Positions 24,098 through 33,797 of a stretch of 64,000 bases of DNA are shown here, piece by piece. Location of the stretch: NCBI GenBank assembly GCA_947500775.1, contig CANMTD010000001.1, positions 186,001-250,000 on the forward strand, in the 5' to 3' direction. The stretch comes from an uncultured Paracoccaceae bacterium (GTDB lineage Bacteria; Pseudomonadota; Alphaproteobacteria; Rhodobacterales; Rhodobacteraceae). A program made the translations under genes and the position numbers. The notes beneath the pieces were generated by a model. It saw only the letters and a program-made list of their open reading frames with translations. It made no database searches and was not told the origin of the DNA. The stretch's first letter is position 1; each line of letters starts with the position of its first letter.

Positions 24098-24949
24098 TTA
24101 CAGAGATTTTTCATCAAATGCGTCCGAGTCGCGGGTCAGCCCGGCAAAATCGAACAGCTTGGGGTCCAGCAGATGCGAGGGCCGCGCGTTCATCAGGGCG
24201 CGGAACATCACCTGCCGCCGGCCGGGGCTGTTCTTTTCCCACCCGTCCAGGATCGCCTTGACCTGCTGGCGCTGCAACCCGTCCTGCGACCCGCACAGAT
24301 CGCAGGGGATGATCGGGTAATTCATTGCGCGCGAAAACTTTTCGCAATCGGCCTCGGCCACATGGGCCAGCGGGCGATAGACGAACAGATCGCCCTCTTC
24401 GTTCACCAGCTTGGGCGGCATCGTCGCCAGCCGCCCGCCGTGAAAGAGGTTCATGAAAAACGTTTCCAGAATATCGTCGCGGTGATGGCCCAGCACCACG
24501 GCGCTGCAACCTTCTTCGCGGGCAATACGGTAAAGATTTCCGCGTCTTAGCCGGGAACACAGCGCGCAGAAGGTGCGCCCCTGCGGCACCTTGTCCATCA
24601 CGATGGAATAGGTGTCCTGATATTCGATCCGGTGCGGCACCTGCATCTTGTCCAGAAACGCGGGCAGGACGGTGGCCGGAAACCCGGGCTGCCCCTGATC
24701 CAGATTGCAGGCCAGAATATCGACCGGCAGCAACCCGCGCCATTTCAATTCGTGCAGCACGGCCAGCAGGGTATAGCTGTCCTTGCCGCCCGACAGGCAG
24801 ACCAGCCAGCGCGCGCCGCGTTCGATCATGCCGTATTGTTCAATCGCCTCGCGGGTGTCGCGCACGATCCGTTTGCGGAGTTTCTTGAACTCCGTTGTCG
24901 AAGGCGCCCCGGCAAACAGCGGGTGGATATCGTCGGTTTCATCCAGCAT
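24098..24949 (-). CDS. ttcA: tRNA 2-thiocytidine(32) synthetase TtcA
   Basis: 283 residues. The PP-loop ATP motif is [13 protein letters not shown]. Cluster-binding cysteines appear in [13 protein letters not shown] and [14 protein letters not shown]. It thiolates C32 of certain tRNAs using an iron-sulfur cluster. Length and motif order are normal. It stands upstream of the EAL protein, 81 bases apart. Confidence 0.95.
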   Translation of the reverse strand: MLDETDDIHPLFAGAPSTTEFKKLRKRIVRDTREAIEQYGMIERGARWLVCLSGGKDSYTLLAVLHELKWRGLLPVDILACNLDQGQPGFPATVLPAFLDKMQVPHRIEYQDTYSIVMDKVPQGRTFCALCSRLRRGNLYRIAREEGCSAVVLGHHRDDILETFFMNLFHGGRLATMPPKLVNEEGDLFVYRPLAHVAEADCEKFSRAMNYPIIPCDLCGSQDGLQRQQVKAILDGWEKNSPGRRQVMFRALMNARPSHLLDPKLFDFAGLTRDSDAFDEKSL

Positions 24950-25078
24950 GCAGGCGCTTTATCCCTGTTGCCCCCGCCGGACAAGCCCCGCGCGCCGCGT
25001 TAAGACACATGGCCGGAAAAGGGTGGCACATCTTGTACACACACTATGCACACAGCGTGCGCACCGGATGCGCGGGGG

Positions 25079-25663
25079 TCAGGAGGCGGGCTGTGGCATC
25101 AGCCAGGCCCGCAGATAGGGGCGCAGGTTTTCGGTCAGGGTCTGGCTGTTGTGCAGCGCGCAGAATTTCAGCGCCATGGCCTGGATCGAAAAGGCATGGA
25201 CCCCTTCGGCCAGCAATTCGGGGGATACATCGGTGCGGAACGGCCCGTCGGCCAGCCATTTGGCCACCACCTGCGCGTGCCGTTCGAAGGTCATGGCGAT
25301 GGCGCCGATCTGTTCGACCGCCGCCGCCCCGGAAAGGCGTAGGATCACGTCGAAGACATAGCGTTCGCAGGTCATGAAATTCAGCAGCGGCATCAGCGTT
25401 TCGATCAGGTCGTCGACGTCGCGCGGCGTCGGGGCGGATTCGATCTGATCCAGATAGCTGTCGATCCGGGCGCCGATCAGCAGGTCCATCAGGGCGTCCT
25501 TGTCCTTGAAATGGGCAAAGAACGTGCCCTTGGCCACGCCCGCCCCCGCCACGACCTGTTCCACGCGCAGCGCGTCAAAGCCCGCTTCGGCCACCACGGC
25601 GTTTGCGGCGTCGATCAGGCGGGCGCGGGTTTTCAGGGTGCGTTGTTGTACCGGTTTGTTCAT
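25079..25663 (-). CDS. TetR-family transcriptional regulator
   Basis: 194 residues. The helix-turn-helix is VEQVVAGAGVAKGTFFAHFKDK at about residues 34-55, followed by a helical ligand domain. It is divergent from the NAD(P)H oxidoreductase. The 100-base spacer holds three copies of TGACC(G/A)CGGTCA, the first 23 bases from this start codon. It very likely represses both itself and the oxidoreductase. Confidence 0.88.
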   Translation of the reverse strand: MNKPVQQRTLKTRARLIDAANAVVAEAGFDALRVEQVVAGAGVAKGTFFAHFKDKDALMDLLIGARIDSYLDQIESAPTPRDVDDLIETLMPLLNFMTCERYVFDVILRLSGAAAVEQIGAIAMTFERHAQVVAKWLADGPFRTDVSPELLAEGVHAFSIQAMALKFCALHNSQTLTENLRPYLRAWLMPQPAS

Positions 25664-25685
25664 GGGTCTGTTCTGTCATGAATTC

Positions 25686-25748
25686 TGACCGCGGTCAAAT
25701 TTATTATTGACCACGGTCATTTTTATCGCCAATAAGTGACCGCGGTCA
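25686..25748. promoter_or_regulatory. Triple operator TGACC(G/A)CGGTCA
   Basis: Perfect 12-base palindromes TGACCGCGGTCA occur at 25686-25697 and 25737-25748, and a one-base variant TGACCACGGTCA lies at 25708-25719. A possible promoter toward the oxidoreductase is TTGACC (25707-25712) with CAATAA (25730-25735) at 17-base spacing, which puts the start site inside the third operator. The divergent TetR protein is the obvious binder (inference). Confidence 0.8.
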
Positions 25749-25763
25749 ATTTTGGAGAGAATC

Positions 25764-26354
25764 ATGACACACAAACGCATTTACGTTCTGAACGGGCACC
25801 CGGCGGAAAGCTCGTTGTCGAAGACATTTGCCGAAACCTATGCGGCGGCGGCGCAGGCGGCGGGGCATGAGGTGCGGCTGACCCATCTGCACGATCTGAG
25901 CTTTGACAGCGATTTCGAGTACAGCAATTTCGCGAAGACAAAACCGCTGGAACCCGCGCTGGAAACGCTGTTGCAGGATATCGAATGGAGCGAGCATCTG
26001 GTGGTCATGGCCCCGATGTGGTGGGGCGGGTTGCCGGCCAAGCTGAAGGGGCTGATCGACCGGGCCTTTCTGCCCGGGCGCGTCTTTGACACCCGGGTGC
26101 CGAAAGGAAAGATGCCCAAGCCGATGCTGATGGGGCGCAGCGCGCGGGTCATTCTGACCTCGGACACGCCGGGCTGGATCATGCGGCTGATGTACCGCAA
26201 TGCGCTGTTTCGGCAGTTGCGCACTCAGGTTCTGGGCTTCGTCGGGCTGAAACCGATCCGGATCACCCATTTTTCCGGGGCCAGCGCGCCCGCCCCCGGA
26301 AGGATCGACCGCTGGATCGGCAAGGTCACAAGGTTCGGGGCCAGCGCGGTCTAG
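25764..26354 (+). CDS. NAD(P)H:quinone oxidoreductase, flavodoxin-like fold
   Basis: 196 residues. The N-terminal YVLNGHPAESSLSKTFAETY is the FMN/FAD phosphate-binding loop of the NQO1/MdaB-type family. APMWWGGLPAKLKGLIDRAF is the flavin-ring loop, and GRSARVILTSDTPGW matches the second conserved stretch. It probably reduces quinones or electrophiles in the cytosol by two electrons. The start is ATG 25764 with GGAGAG before it. Expression is expected to be de-repressed when the TetR protein binds its ligand. Confidence 0.87.
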   Translation: MTHKRIYVLNGHPAESSLSKTFAETYAAAAQAAGHEVRLTHLHDLSFDSDFEYSNFAKTKPLEPALETLLQDIEWSEHLVVMAPMWWGGLPAKLKGLIDRAFLPGRVFDTRVPKGKMPKPMLMGRSARVILTSDTPGWIMRLMYRNALFRQLRTQVLGFVGLKPIRITHFSGASAPAPGRIDRWIGKVTRFGASAV

Positions 26355-26510
26355 GGGATGGGACCCGTGGCACCCGAAGGGGCCGGTGATCACGCAGATG
26401 TGTGTGACGCTGGCCCCACAGGCGTACCCGCACTGGCCCCGGGTTGCTGGACAAGCCGGGGATGACGCGCTAGCGATTCTGCCGTGCCTGTCCGACCAAG
26501 GGTTGTAACG

Positions 26511-27089
26511 ATGATCAGGAAAATCGCCGGTATACTGTCGCTGATGGCGGTCATGATTGTGGCCGGGTGCGCCGGGCCGTCGCCCGACGGGCCGCCGGTG
26601 GCCAGCAAGCTGGAGATCGCGGAGCTGGCACAGGGCATCCGGGCGCTGGGCGACGACGTTGATCCGGAAGAGGCCGAACGCGCCGCGCGCATCACCTATG
26701 CCTATACCCGGCAGCTGGCGCTGGAATATCAGATCACCGACCCGCCGCTGATCCATAATATGAAGGTCAACAGCGGCCGCCGCCCGCGCGGGCTGTGCTG
26801 GCACTGGGCCGAGGATATCGAGGCCCGGCTGCGGCAGGAAAATTTCCGCACGCTGGACCTGCACCGGGCGATTGCCAATGCCGACAACCCGTTTCTGATC
26901 GATCACAGCACCGCGATCGTCAGCCGTCGGGGCGATACGATGTTTCAGGGCGTCGTGCTGGACCCATGGCGCAAGGCTGGCATCCTGCATTGGTCGCCGG
27001 TGCTGAAAGATCCCAAATACACATGGGTACCGCGCGAAAAGGTCTTTGCCGCCAAACGCCAGAAACTGCGCCGCGCCGCCGCGCGCTAG
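26511..27089 (+). CDS. Lipoprotein with transglutaminase-like Cys-His-Asp residues
   Basis: 192 residues, not a named family to me. Residues 1-20 are a lipoprotein signal with lipobox VAGC (lipidated Cys20). Three conserved-looking stretches have the spacing of a transglutaminase/papain-like triad: GLCWHWAED (Cys96), FLIDHSTAIV (His132) and VVLDPWRKAG (Asp151). I therefore infer a cell-envelope cysteine hydrolase or a catalytic-fold relative. Start ATG 26511; a further in-frame start at 26484 would precede the signal. It is isolated between the oxidoreductase and leuC. Confidence 0.6.
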   Translation: MIRKIAGILSLMAVMIVAGCAGPSPDGPPVASKLEIAELAQGIRALGDDVDPEEAERAARITYAYTRQLALEYQITDPPLIHNMKVNSGRRPRGLCWHWAEDIEARLRQENFRTLDLHRAIANADNPFLIDHSTAIVSRRGDTMFQGVVLDPWRKAGILHWSPVLKDPKYTWVPREKVFAAKRQKLRRAAAR

Positions 27090-27284
27090 GCCGGGCATTG
27101 CGCCACCTTGCGGGCGATGCGGTTGCGCTGTATCACCACGCGCATGAATCGCGTTTTTGATATGGATGACCGGTCCCGCCTGCCATGGCGGTTTTTCGGC
27201 GCAGCCCTGACGGTGCTGGCCAGCCTATGACGGCTGGTGGCCGACGCTTTCAATTTCTTATCAAACATCAGCGGGAGAGACCGA

Positions 27285-28691
27285 ATGACCGCCCCGAAAA
27301 CTCTGTATGACAAAATCTGGGATGCCCATGTTGCGGATGAATCCGAAGACGGCACCTGTCTGCTGTATATCGACCGCCACCTTGTGCATGAGGTGACCAG
27401 CCCGCAGGCTTTTGAGGGTCTGCGCATGGCCGGGCGCGGCGTGCGGGCGCCGGACAAGACCATCGCGGTGCCGGATCACAACGTCCCCACCACGCTGGAC
27501 CGCGCAAGCGGCATCAAGAACGAAGAAAGCCGCATTCAGGTTGATGCGCTGGACCAGAACGCGCGCGATTTCGGCATCCACTATTACCCGGTGTCGGATG
27601 TGCGTCAGGGGATCGTGCATATCGTCGGCCCCGAACAGGGCTGGACCCTGCCCGGCATGACCGTGGTCTGCGGCGACAGCCACACCGCGACGCATGGCGC
27701 CTTCGGTGCGCTGGCCCATGGGATCGGCACCTCCGAGGTGGAACATGTGCTGGCCACCCAGACGCTGATCCAGAAGAAATCCAAGAACATGAAGGTCGAA
27801 ATCACCGGCAAGCTGCGCCCCGGTGTGACCGCCAAGGACATCACCCTGTCGGTGATCGGCGCGACCGGCACCGCCGGCGGCACCGGCTATGTCATCGAAT
27901 ATTGCGGCGAGGCGATTCGCGATCTGAGCATGGAAGGCCGGATGACCGTCTGCAACATGGCGATCGAAGGCGGCGCGCGCGCCGGTCTGATCGCTCCGGA
28001 CGAAAAGACCTTTGAATACTGCAAAGGCCGCCCGCACGCCCCCAAGGGCGCCGCATGGGAGGCCGCCGTCGCCTGGTGGAAGACGCTGTATTCCGACGAT
28101 GACGCCCATTGGGACAAGGTGATCACGCTGAAAGGCGAAGACATCGCGCCGGTGGTGACATGGGGCACCAGCCCCGAGGATGTTCTGCCGATCACGGCCA
28201 CGGTCCCGTCCGCCAGCGATTTTGCCGGGGGCAAGATCGACGCCGCCCAGCGGTCGCTGGAATACATGGGGCTGGAGCCGGGCACACCGCTGAGCGAGAT
28301 CGAGATTGACACGGTGTTCATCGGGTCCTGCACCAACGGTCGGATCGAGGATCTGCGCGCCGCCGCCGAAATCCTGAAGGGCAAGAAGATCAAGGACGGG
28401 CTGCGCGCAATGGTCGTGCCCGGATCGGGTCTTGTGCGGGCACAGGCCGAAGAGGAAGGCCTGGCCGATATCTTCAAGGAAGCCGGGTTCGAATGGCGGC
28501 TCGCGGGTTGTTCCATGTGTCTGGCGATGAACCCCGACCAGCTGTCGCCCGGCGAACGCTGTGCGGCCACCAGCAACCGCAACTTCGAAGGCCGTCAGGG
28601 CCGGGGCGGGCGCACCCATCTGATGTCCCCCGCGATGGCCGCCGCCGCCGCGGTCACCGGTCACCTGACCGACGTGCGCGAACTGCTGTAA
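27285..28691 (+). CDS. leuC: 3-isopropylmalate dehydratase large subunit
   Basis: 468 residues. It is the aconitase-type Fe-S subunit that isomerises 2- to 3-isopropylmalate in leucine synthesis. Cluster cysteines lie in [11 protein letters not shown] and [12 protein letters not shown]; active-site regions [15 protein letters not shown] and [14 protein letters not shown] are intact. ATG 27285 is the family start, with GGGAGA upstream. A perfect inverted repeat follows the stop. The small subunit leuD lies 1.1 kb further on, separated by a VPLPA-CTERM gene. Confidence 0.97.
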   Translation: MTAPKTLYDKIWDAHVADESEDGTCLLYIDRHLVHEVTSPQAFEGLRMAGRGVRAPDKTIAVPDHNVPTTLDRASGIKNEESRIQVDALDQNARDFGIHYYPVSDVRQGIVHIVGPEQGWTLPGMTVVCGDSHTATHGAFGALAHGIGTSEVEHVLATQTLIQKKSKNMKVEITGKLRPGVTAKDITLSVIGATGTAGGTGYVIEYCGEAIRDLSMEGRMTVCNMAIEGGARAGLIAPDEKTFEYCKGRPHAPKGAAWEAAVAWWKTLYSDDDAHWDKVITLKGEDIAPVVTWGTSPEDVLPITATVPSASDFAGGKIDAAQRSLEYMGLEPGTPLSEIEIDTVFIGSCTNGRIEDLRAAAEILKGKKIKDGLRAMVVPGSGLVRAQAEEEGLADIFKEAGFEWRLAGCSMCLAMNPDQLSPGERCAATSNRNFEGRQGRGGRTHLMSPAMAAAAAVTGHLTDVRELL

Positions 28692-28698
28692 AGCGAAC

Positions 28699-28730
28699 AA
28701 TTCTCGCCACGTTCAATTGTGGCGAGAATT
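28699..28730. repeat. 12-base perfect inverted repeat after leuC
   Basis: AATTCTCGCCAC (28699-28710) and GTGGCGAGAATT (28719-28730) are exact complements with an 8-base loop. The repeat begins 8 bases after the leuC stop. No T-run follows, so it may be a mRNA 3'-end stabiliser or a weak terminator rather than a canonical one. Confidence 0.55.
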
Positions 28731-28915
28731 TGACAAAACTAAGATTAAATGTGATGGTTTCCCCGTCAGAGGGGCGATTCGGGCAATTTTTCCCGGATCG
28801 TGGTGTGACGGGTGTGTTTGGTGTTTTGAGCATTATTAATTTGAATTGAGTGCCGCAAATTCTCCCGTCGATTGTTTCGCGCCTGGCCGCGTGGATCACT
28901 AGTGGAGTACTTAAT

Positions 28916-29614
28916 ATGAAACAGATAAAACTTATTGCCGCAGCGGCAATTGTGGCGTTTTCAGCGTCTACAGCCAGTGCTGCGGTCGTGACGATTACAT
29001 CGATATCCGGGGTCTGGACCAATACGTTGCTGGACAACGGCGGAACCGCGGCGGGTGAAGGGACCTCAAGCATCACATGGGGGGTCGGTTCAAATCCAAG
29101 CGGATACACGTTTAACGCCGAACCGGCGCCGTTCGTGGCAGGCAACCCGTTTACTCTGGGCGAATTCCAGCACCTGAACTTTCCGGTGTCGCAGCCGTGG
29201 CTGGATCAGGCGGATTTGCAGGTGACGATTGCGGGTGACATCGACGGAACGGCGTTCAATCTGAACCCGACGTTCACCTTCGATCATACCGAAACGCCGA
29301 ACAACGCCAATCCTTGTGCCGAAGGGGGCGGAAATCCGTGTCGGGATCTTGTGACCTTGCTGAACTCGCAGGACCTGACGCAGGTCGTGACCGTAGGTGG
29401 GGCGGACTTTACGCTGATCATCGACGGTTTCGAAAATGCGTTGGGTGACCCGATCACCAGCTTCTACACGCAGGAAAATCAGGTCAACAGCGCGTTCCTG
29501 GTGGCCCGCTTCGAAGAGCCGGCCCCGGTTCCGCTGCCTGCAGGCGCAGTCCTGATGCTGACGGCGCTGGGTGGATTGGGTGCTGCGCGCCGGTTCCGGC
29601 GCAAAGCGGCCTAA
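28916..29614 (+). CDS. Secreted VPLPA-CTERM (exosortase-type) protein
   Basis: 232 residues. Signal peptide MKQIKLIAAAAIVAFSASTASA. The middle is a beta-rich extracellular domain with SISGVWTNTL and FDHTETPNN, reminiscent of the THxN/choice-of-anchor proteins. The C-terminus is PAPVPLPAGAVLMLTALGGLG plus an Arg-rich tail (ARRFRRK): motif, membrane segment, basic end. This is the VPLPA-CTERM sorting signal of Rhodobacterales, processed by an exosortase. No exosortase is in the window. It sits between leuC and leuD with its own upstream region and terminator, so is independently transcribed. Confidence 0.82.
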   Translation: MKQIKLIAAAAIVAFSASTASAAVVTITSISGVWTNTLLDNGGTAAGEGTSSITWGVGSNPSGYTFNAEPAPFVAGNPFTLGEFQHLNFPVSQPWLDQADLQVTIAGDIDGTAFNLNPTFTFDHTETPNNANPCAEGGGNPCRDLVTLLNSQDLTQVVTVGGADFTLIIDGFENALGDPITSFYTQENQVNSAFLVARFEEPAPVPLPAGAVLMLTALGGLGAARRFRRKAA

Positions 29615-29648
29615 GACTTAAGCACGGGCGCGTATTACCGCGTAACGG

Positions 29649-29684
29649 AAAAGGCGGCTTGGATCTGGTCCGGGCCGCCTTTTT
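29649..29684 (+). terminator. Rho-independent terminator after the VPLPA-CTERM gene
   Basis: AAAAGGCGGC (29649-29658) pairs perfectly with GCCGCCTTTT (29674-29683), 15-base loop, T-run 29680-29684. It lies 34 bases after the stop codon. Confidence 0.88.
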
Positions 29685-29790
29685 CCTGTCATCGGCAATT
29701 GGACAGCGCGCGCTGATCTGATAAAGCGTCCGGACAGGGTGCTGGCCGGGATCGGCCGGGGCCCAAATCGTTAGCGCAGGAACTGGACCC

Positions 29791-30396
29791 ATGGAAAAAT
29801 TTGCCAAACTCACAGGCGTCGCGGCGCCGCTGCCGTTGATCAACGTCGATACCGATATGATCATTCCCAAACAGTTCCTGAAAACAATCAAACGCTCGGG
29901 CCTTGGGGTGAATCTGTTTGACGAAATGCGCTATGGCGATGATGGCAGCGAGCTGCCCGATTTCGTGCTGAACAAACCGGCCTATCGCGATGCCGAAATT
30001 CTGGTGGCGGGCGAAAACTTTGGCTGCGGGTCGTCGCGCGAACACGCGCCCTGGGCGATCAAGGATTTCGGCATCCGCTGCGTCATCGCGCCCAGCTATG
30101 CGGATATCTTTTACAACAACTGTTTCAAGAACGGCATCCTGCCGATCGTCCTGCCACAGGAACAGGTCGATGTTCTGATGAAGGATGCGGAAAAAGGCGC
30201 AAACGCGCGGATGACCATTGATCTGGAGGCGCAGACCGTCACCACATCGGACGGAGAGAGCTTTGGCTTCGATGTTGATCCCTTCCGCAAGCACTGTTTG
30301 TTGAACGGATTGGACGATATCGGCCTGACCATGGAAAAAGTTGCGTCAATTGATACTTTTGAAGCTGCGGCCAGCGCTGCCCGGCCTTGGGTTTGA
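29791..30396 (+). CDS. leuD: 3-isopropylmalate dehydratase small subunit
   Basis: 201 residues, normal length. It partners LeuC. Typical stretches: [58 protein letters not shown] and a C-terminal [12 protein letters not shown]. The start is ATG 29791. It has its own leader downstream of the terminator at 29649-29684 and its own terminator, so it is transcribed apart from leuC. Confidence 0.97.
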   Translation: MEKFAKLTGVAAPLPLINVDTDMIIPKQFLKTIKRSGLGVNLFDEMRYGDDGSELPDFVLNKPAYRDAEILVAGENFGCGSSREHAPWAIKDFGIRCVIAPSYADIFYNNCFKNGILPIVLPQEQVDVLMKDAEKGANARMTIDLEAQTVTTSDGESFGFDVDPFRKHCLLNGLDDIGLTMEKVASIDTFEAAASAARPWV

Positions 30397-30420
30397 GAAT
30401 AAGGCAAATACAATATATTG

Positions 30421-30447
30421 GGGCTCTCCATAGGGGAGCCCTTTTTT
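30421..30447 (+). terminator. Rho-independent terminator after leuD
   Basis: GGGCTCTCC (30421-30429) pairs with GGGGAGCCC (30433-30441), one T-G pair, 3-base loop, followed by six T's (30442-30447). Confidence 0.92.
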
Positions 30448-30608
30448 GATCTGTATTTGATGCAAAGTGGCGACAGTTTTACCACGAAAATGCCCCATTG
30501 AATTCGTTAAGATTACCAACGTCTTGCTGGACGGAACGAAAGTGGGCAAAACTTGGGCAATCTTGAGGCAAACCGCCACGGTCGGCGGACGCGGAATGGA
30601 ATAAGGGC

Positions 30609-31487
30609 GTGGCAGTGTACCGCGCCCGTCCGAATTGGGGTTCGAGTTCAGTGATCGGTCAGGTAACAGGCGCTGTTGCGCGGGCAGTATTTGTGGTGAT
30701 GTTGATCGCAACGCCCTCTCTGTTGCTGCCCGGTGTCAGCACAGACGCGACCCAGATCGTGACGCTTGTTGCCCTGTTTGCTGCCGCCCTGACCATTTTC
30801 GAATATTCCGCAGCCTATCCCGGGCTGGTTGAATTTCGGGACGCCCCACCGTTCAACCGCATCCGGTTCGGATCGATGTTCCTGACGGTGTTCCTGCTGA
30901 CCATCATCGCGCGTGGCCAGATCGAACCGACGGCGGTCACCCTGTTGGTGCAGGCCATCGGCGCATTGATCGGGCAGGCCATCGATTTCCCCTACAGCCC
31001 GGTGCGGTTGGTCATCCTGATGCTGCCGGAAAACACAAGCGCCGAACAAGTCATACTGGTGCGAACGGCGGCGGGCATGAGCTATCTTATTTCGCTGCTG
31101 TCGCTGGCGATTTTTGCCGTGATGATCCGGGTGAACCAATGGCCGATCCGCAACGGATCGTTCAATGTCTGGGTCAACCTGCCGACCTTTGACCCGACCG
31201 CAGGTGGCGATGTGGTGGACCGTCTGGCGCGCGACGCGCGTTTCAATGTTGCGCTGGGGTTCCTTTTGCCGTTTCTTATTCCCGCAGCGGTCAAGGCGAC
31301 GACCGTTCTGTTTGACCCGGTTTCGCTGGAAAATCCGCAAACCCTGATCTGGACGGTATCTGCATGGGCCCTTTTGCCGGCAAGCCTGTTTATGCGCGGA
31401 ATAGCGATCGGGCGGATCGCCGATATGATCCGCCAGCAACGCCGCCGCGCCGCCCCCGAAGAAGAATCCGGATTGCTGGCGGCCTGA
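30609..31487 (+). CDS. Conserved hypothetical multi-pass membrane protein
   Basis: 292 residues, not recognised. There are about six hydrophobic segments (for example AVARAVFVVMLIATPSLLL, IVTLVALFAAALTIFEY, VALGFLLPFLIPAAVKATTVLF). A charged loop EYSAAYPGLVEFRDAPPFNRIRFG follows the second, and the tail is Arg-rich ([18 protein letters not shown]). The start appears to be GTG 30609, with GTG 30615 as alternative. It overlaps the following exonuclease-like gene, so the two may be coupled. Function unknown. Confidence 0.6.
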   Translation: MAVYRARPNWGSSSVIGQVTGAVARAVFVVMLIATPSLLLPGVSTDATQIVTLVALFAAALTIFEYSAAYPGLVEFRDAPPFNRIRFGSMFLTVFLLTIIARGQIEPTAVTLLVQAIGALIGQAIDFPYSPVRLVILMLPENTSAEQVILVRTAAGMSYLISLLSLAIFAVMIRVNQWPIRNGSFNVWVNLPTFDPTAGGDVVDRLARDARFNVALGFLLPFLIPAAVKATTVLFDPVSLENPQTLIWTVSAWALLPASLFMRGIAIGRIADMIRQQRRRAAPEEESGLLAA

Positions 31488-32554
31488 TCGCCTGTCTGGT
31501 CTGCGGGTTTGCGCAGGCCGATACCATCCGCGTCGCAAGCTTCAACACCGAACTCAGCCGTAAAAACCCGGGCCTGCTGTTGCGTGATATCGCCTCGGGC
31601 AAGGACCCGCAGGTGCAGGCCGTGGTGGTGGTGGTGGTGGCAGCACAGCCCGATATCCTGTTCCTGCAGGGCATCGATTACGATTATGGCGGTGCGACCA
31701 TCGCGGCGCTGAGCGCTGCGCTGGACACGGCCGGGCAAAGCTATGGCTACAGTTTCGCGGCGCGCCCCAACAGCGGCCAGCGCACCGGGCTGGATCACGA
31801 CGGCGATGGGCGCAGCAACGGGCCGCGCGATACGCAGGGTTTTGGGTATTTTCCGGGGCAGGGCGGCATGGCGGTGCTGTCGCGGTTCCCGATCACGACG
31901 TCAGAGGTGCGCGATTTTTCCGCCCTGCTGTGGAAGGACCTGCCCGGCGCGCAATTGCCCCGGGTCAAGGGGCGGCTGTTCCCGGATGCGGGCCTGTATG
32001 ACCACCAACGGCTGTCGTCGGTCGGCCATTGGGCGGTGCCGGTCCGGGTGGGGGATCAGACCCTGACGCTGTTGGGATTCCACGCCACCCCGCCGGTGTT
32101 CGACGGGCCAGAGGACCGCAACGGCCTGCGGAACCGGGACGAGATACGCCTGTGGCAATTGTATATCGACGGCGCATTGCCCGCGCCGCCGCCCGAGGGT
32201 GCGTTCATCGTGCTGGGCGATGCCAATCTGGACCCGGCGGATGGCGACGGGCTGCGTCCCGCGATCGCAGAGTTGCTGGCCCATCCGCGGTTGCAGGACC
32301 CGCAGCCGCAAAGCCCGGGCGGCGCGGCCCTGTCCGACCCCGCGCACACCGGCCCGGCCGCGCTGGACACGGTCGACTGGCCCGAGGATGGGCCCGGCAA
32401 TCTGCGAGTGGATTACGTGCTGCCCTCGGCCGATCTGACGGTGGTCGATGCGGGCGTTGTCTGGCCCGTTGACGGGGCGGGGGGCCTGTCGCCCGAGCTT
32501 GTCGCCGCGGCCTCGCGCCACCGGCTGGTCTGGGTTGATCTGCGCCTGCCTTGA
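31364..32554 (+). CDS. Exported endonuclease/exonuclease/phosphatase-family protein
   Basis: Motifs of the EEP superfamily: [46 protein letters not shown] and [11 protein letters not shown] hydrophobic export segment [16 protein letters not shown] precedes Asp53. The start is doubtful. The only in-frame ATG (31364) lies 124 bases inside the previous gene and adds a 33-residue Arg-rich leader. No ATG, GTG or TTG lies closer to the signal peptide. A run of six GTG triplets (31623-31640) encodes a poly-Val stretch. Substrate unknown. Confidence 0.7.
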   Translation: MGPFAGKPVYARNSDRADRRYDPPATPPRRPRRRIRIAGGLIACLVCGFAQADTIRVASFNTELSRKNPGLLLRDIASGKDPQVQAVVVVVVAAQPDILFLQGIDYDYGGATIAALSAALDTAGQSYGYSFAARPNSGQRTGLDHDGDGRSNGPRDTQGFGYFPGQGGMAVLSRFPITTSEVRDFSALLWKDLPGAQLPRVKGRLFPDAGLYDHQRLSSVGHWAVPVRVGDQTLTLLGFHATPPVFDGPEDRNGLRNRDEIRLWQLYIDGALPAPPPEGAFIVLGDANLDPADGDGLRPAIAELLAHPRLQDPQPQSPGGAALSDPAHTGPAALDTVDWPEDGPGNLRVDYVLPSADLTVVDAGVVWPVDGAGGLSPELVAAASRHRLVWVDLRLP

Positions 32555-32613
32555 CCCCCAAAGGCCAAGCGTTTACGCCCTTGCCAACGCATATCACAAG
32601 GACGGTTCACGCC

Positions 32614-33720
<1,107 letters not shown>

Positions 33721-33750
33721 GTTGTAAAATATCCGGGCTTGTGTAATTCC

Positions 33751-33781
33751 CAAAGGGCGCGTCAGGTCGATGCGCCCTTTG
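33751..33781 (+). terminator. Terminator hairpin after leuB
   Basis: CAAAGGGCGC (33751-33760) and GCGCCCTTTG (33772-33781) form a perfect 10-bp stem with an 11-base loop. The T-run is short (TTT within the stem), so efficiency is uncertain. It ends 16 bases before the next start codon. Confidence 0.65.
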
Positions 33782-33797
33782 CGTGTTGGAGTATCGA

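Noticed and set aside
27144-27230. 28-residue ORF upstream of leuC as a leucine leader peptide
   Set aside because: It has no run of leucine codons, no good ribosome site and no terminator/anti-terminator pair; probably chance.
31623-31640. GTG repeat as a phase-variation switch
   Set aside because: The unit is a triplet, so length changes do not shift the frame.
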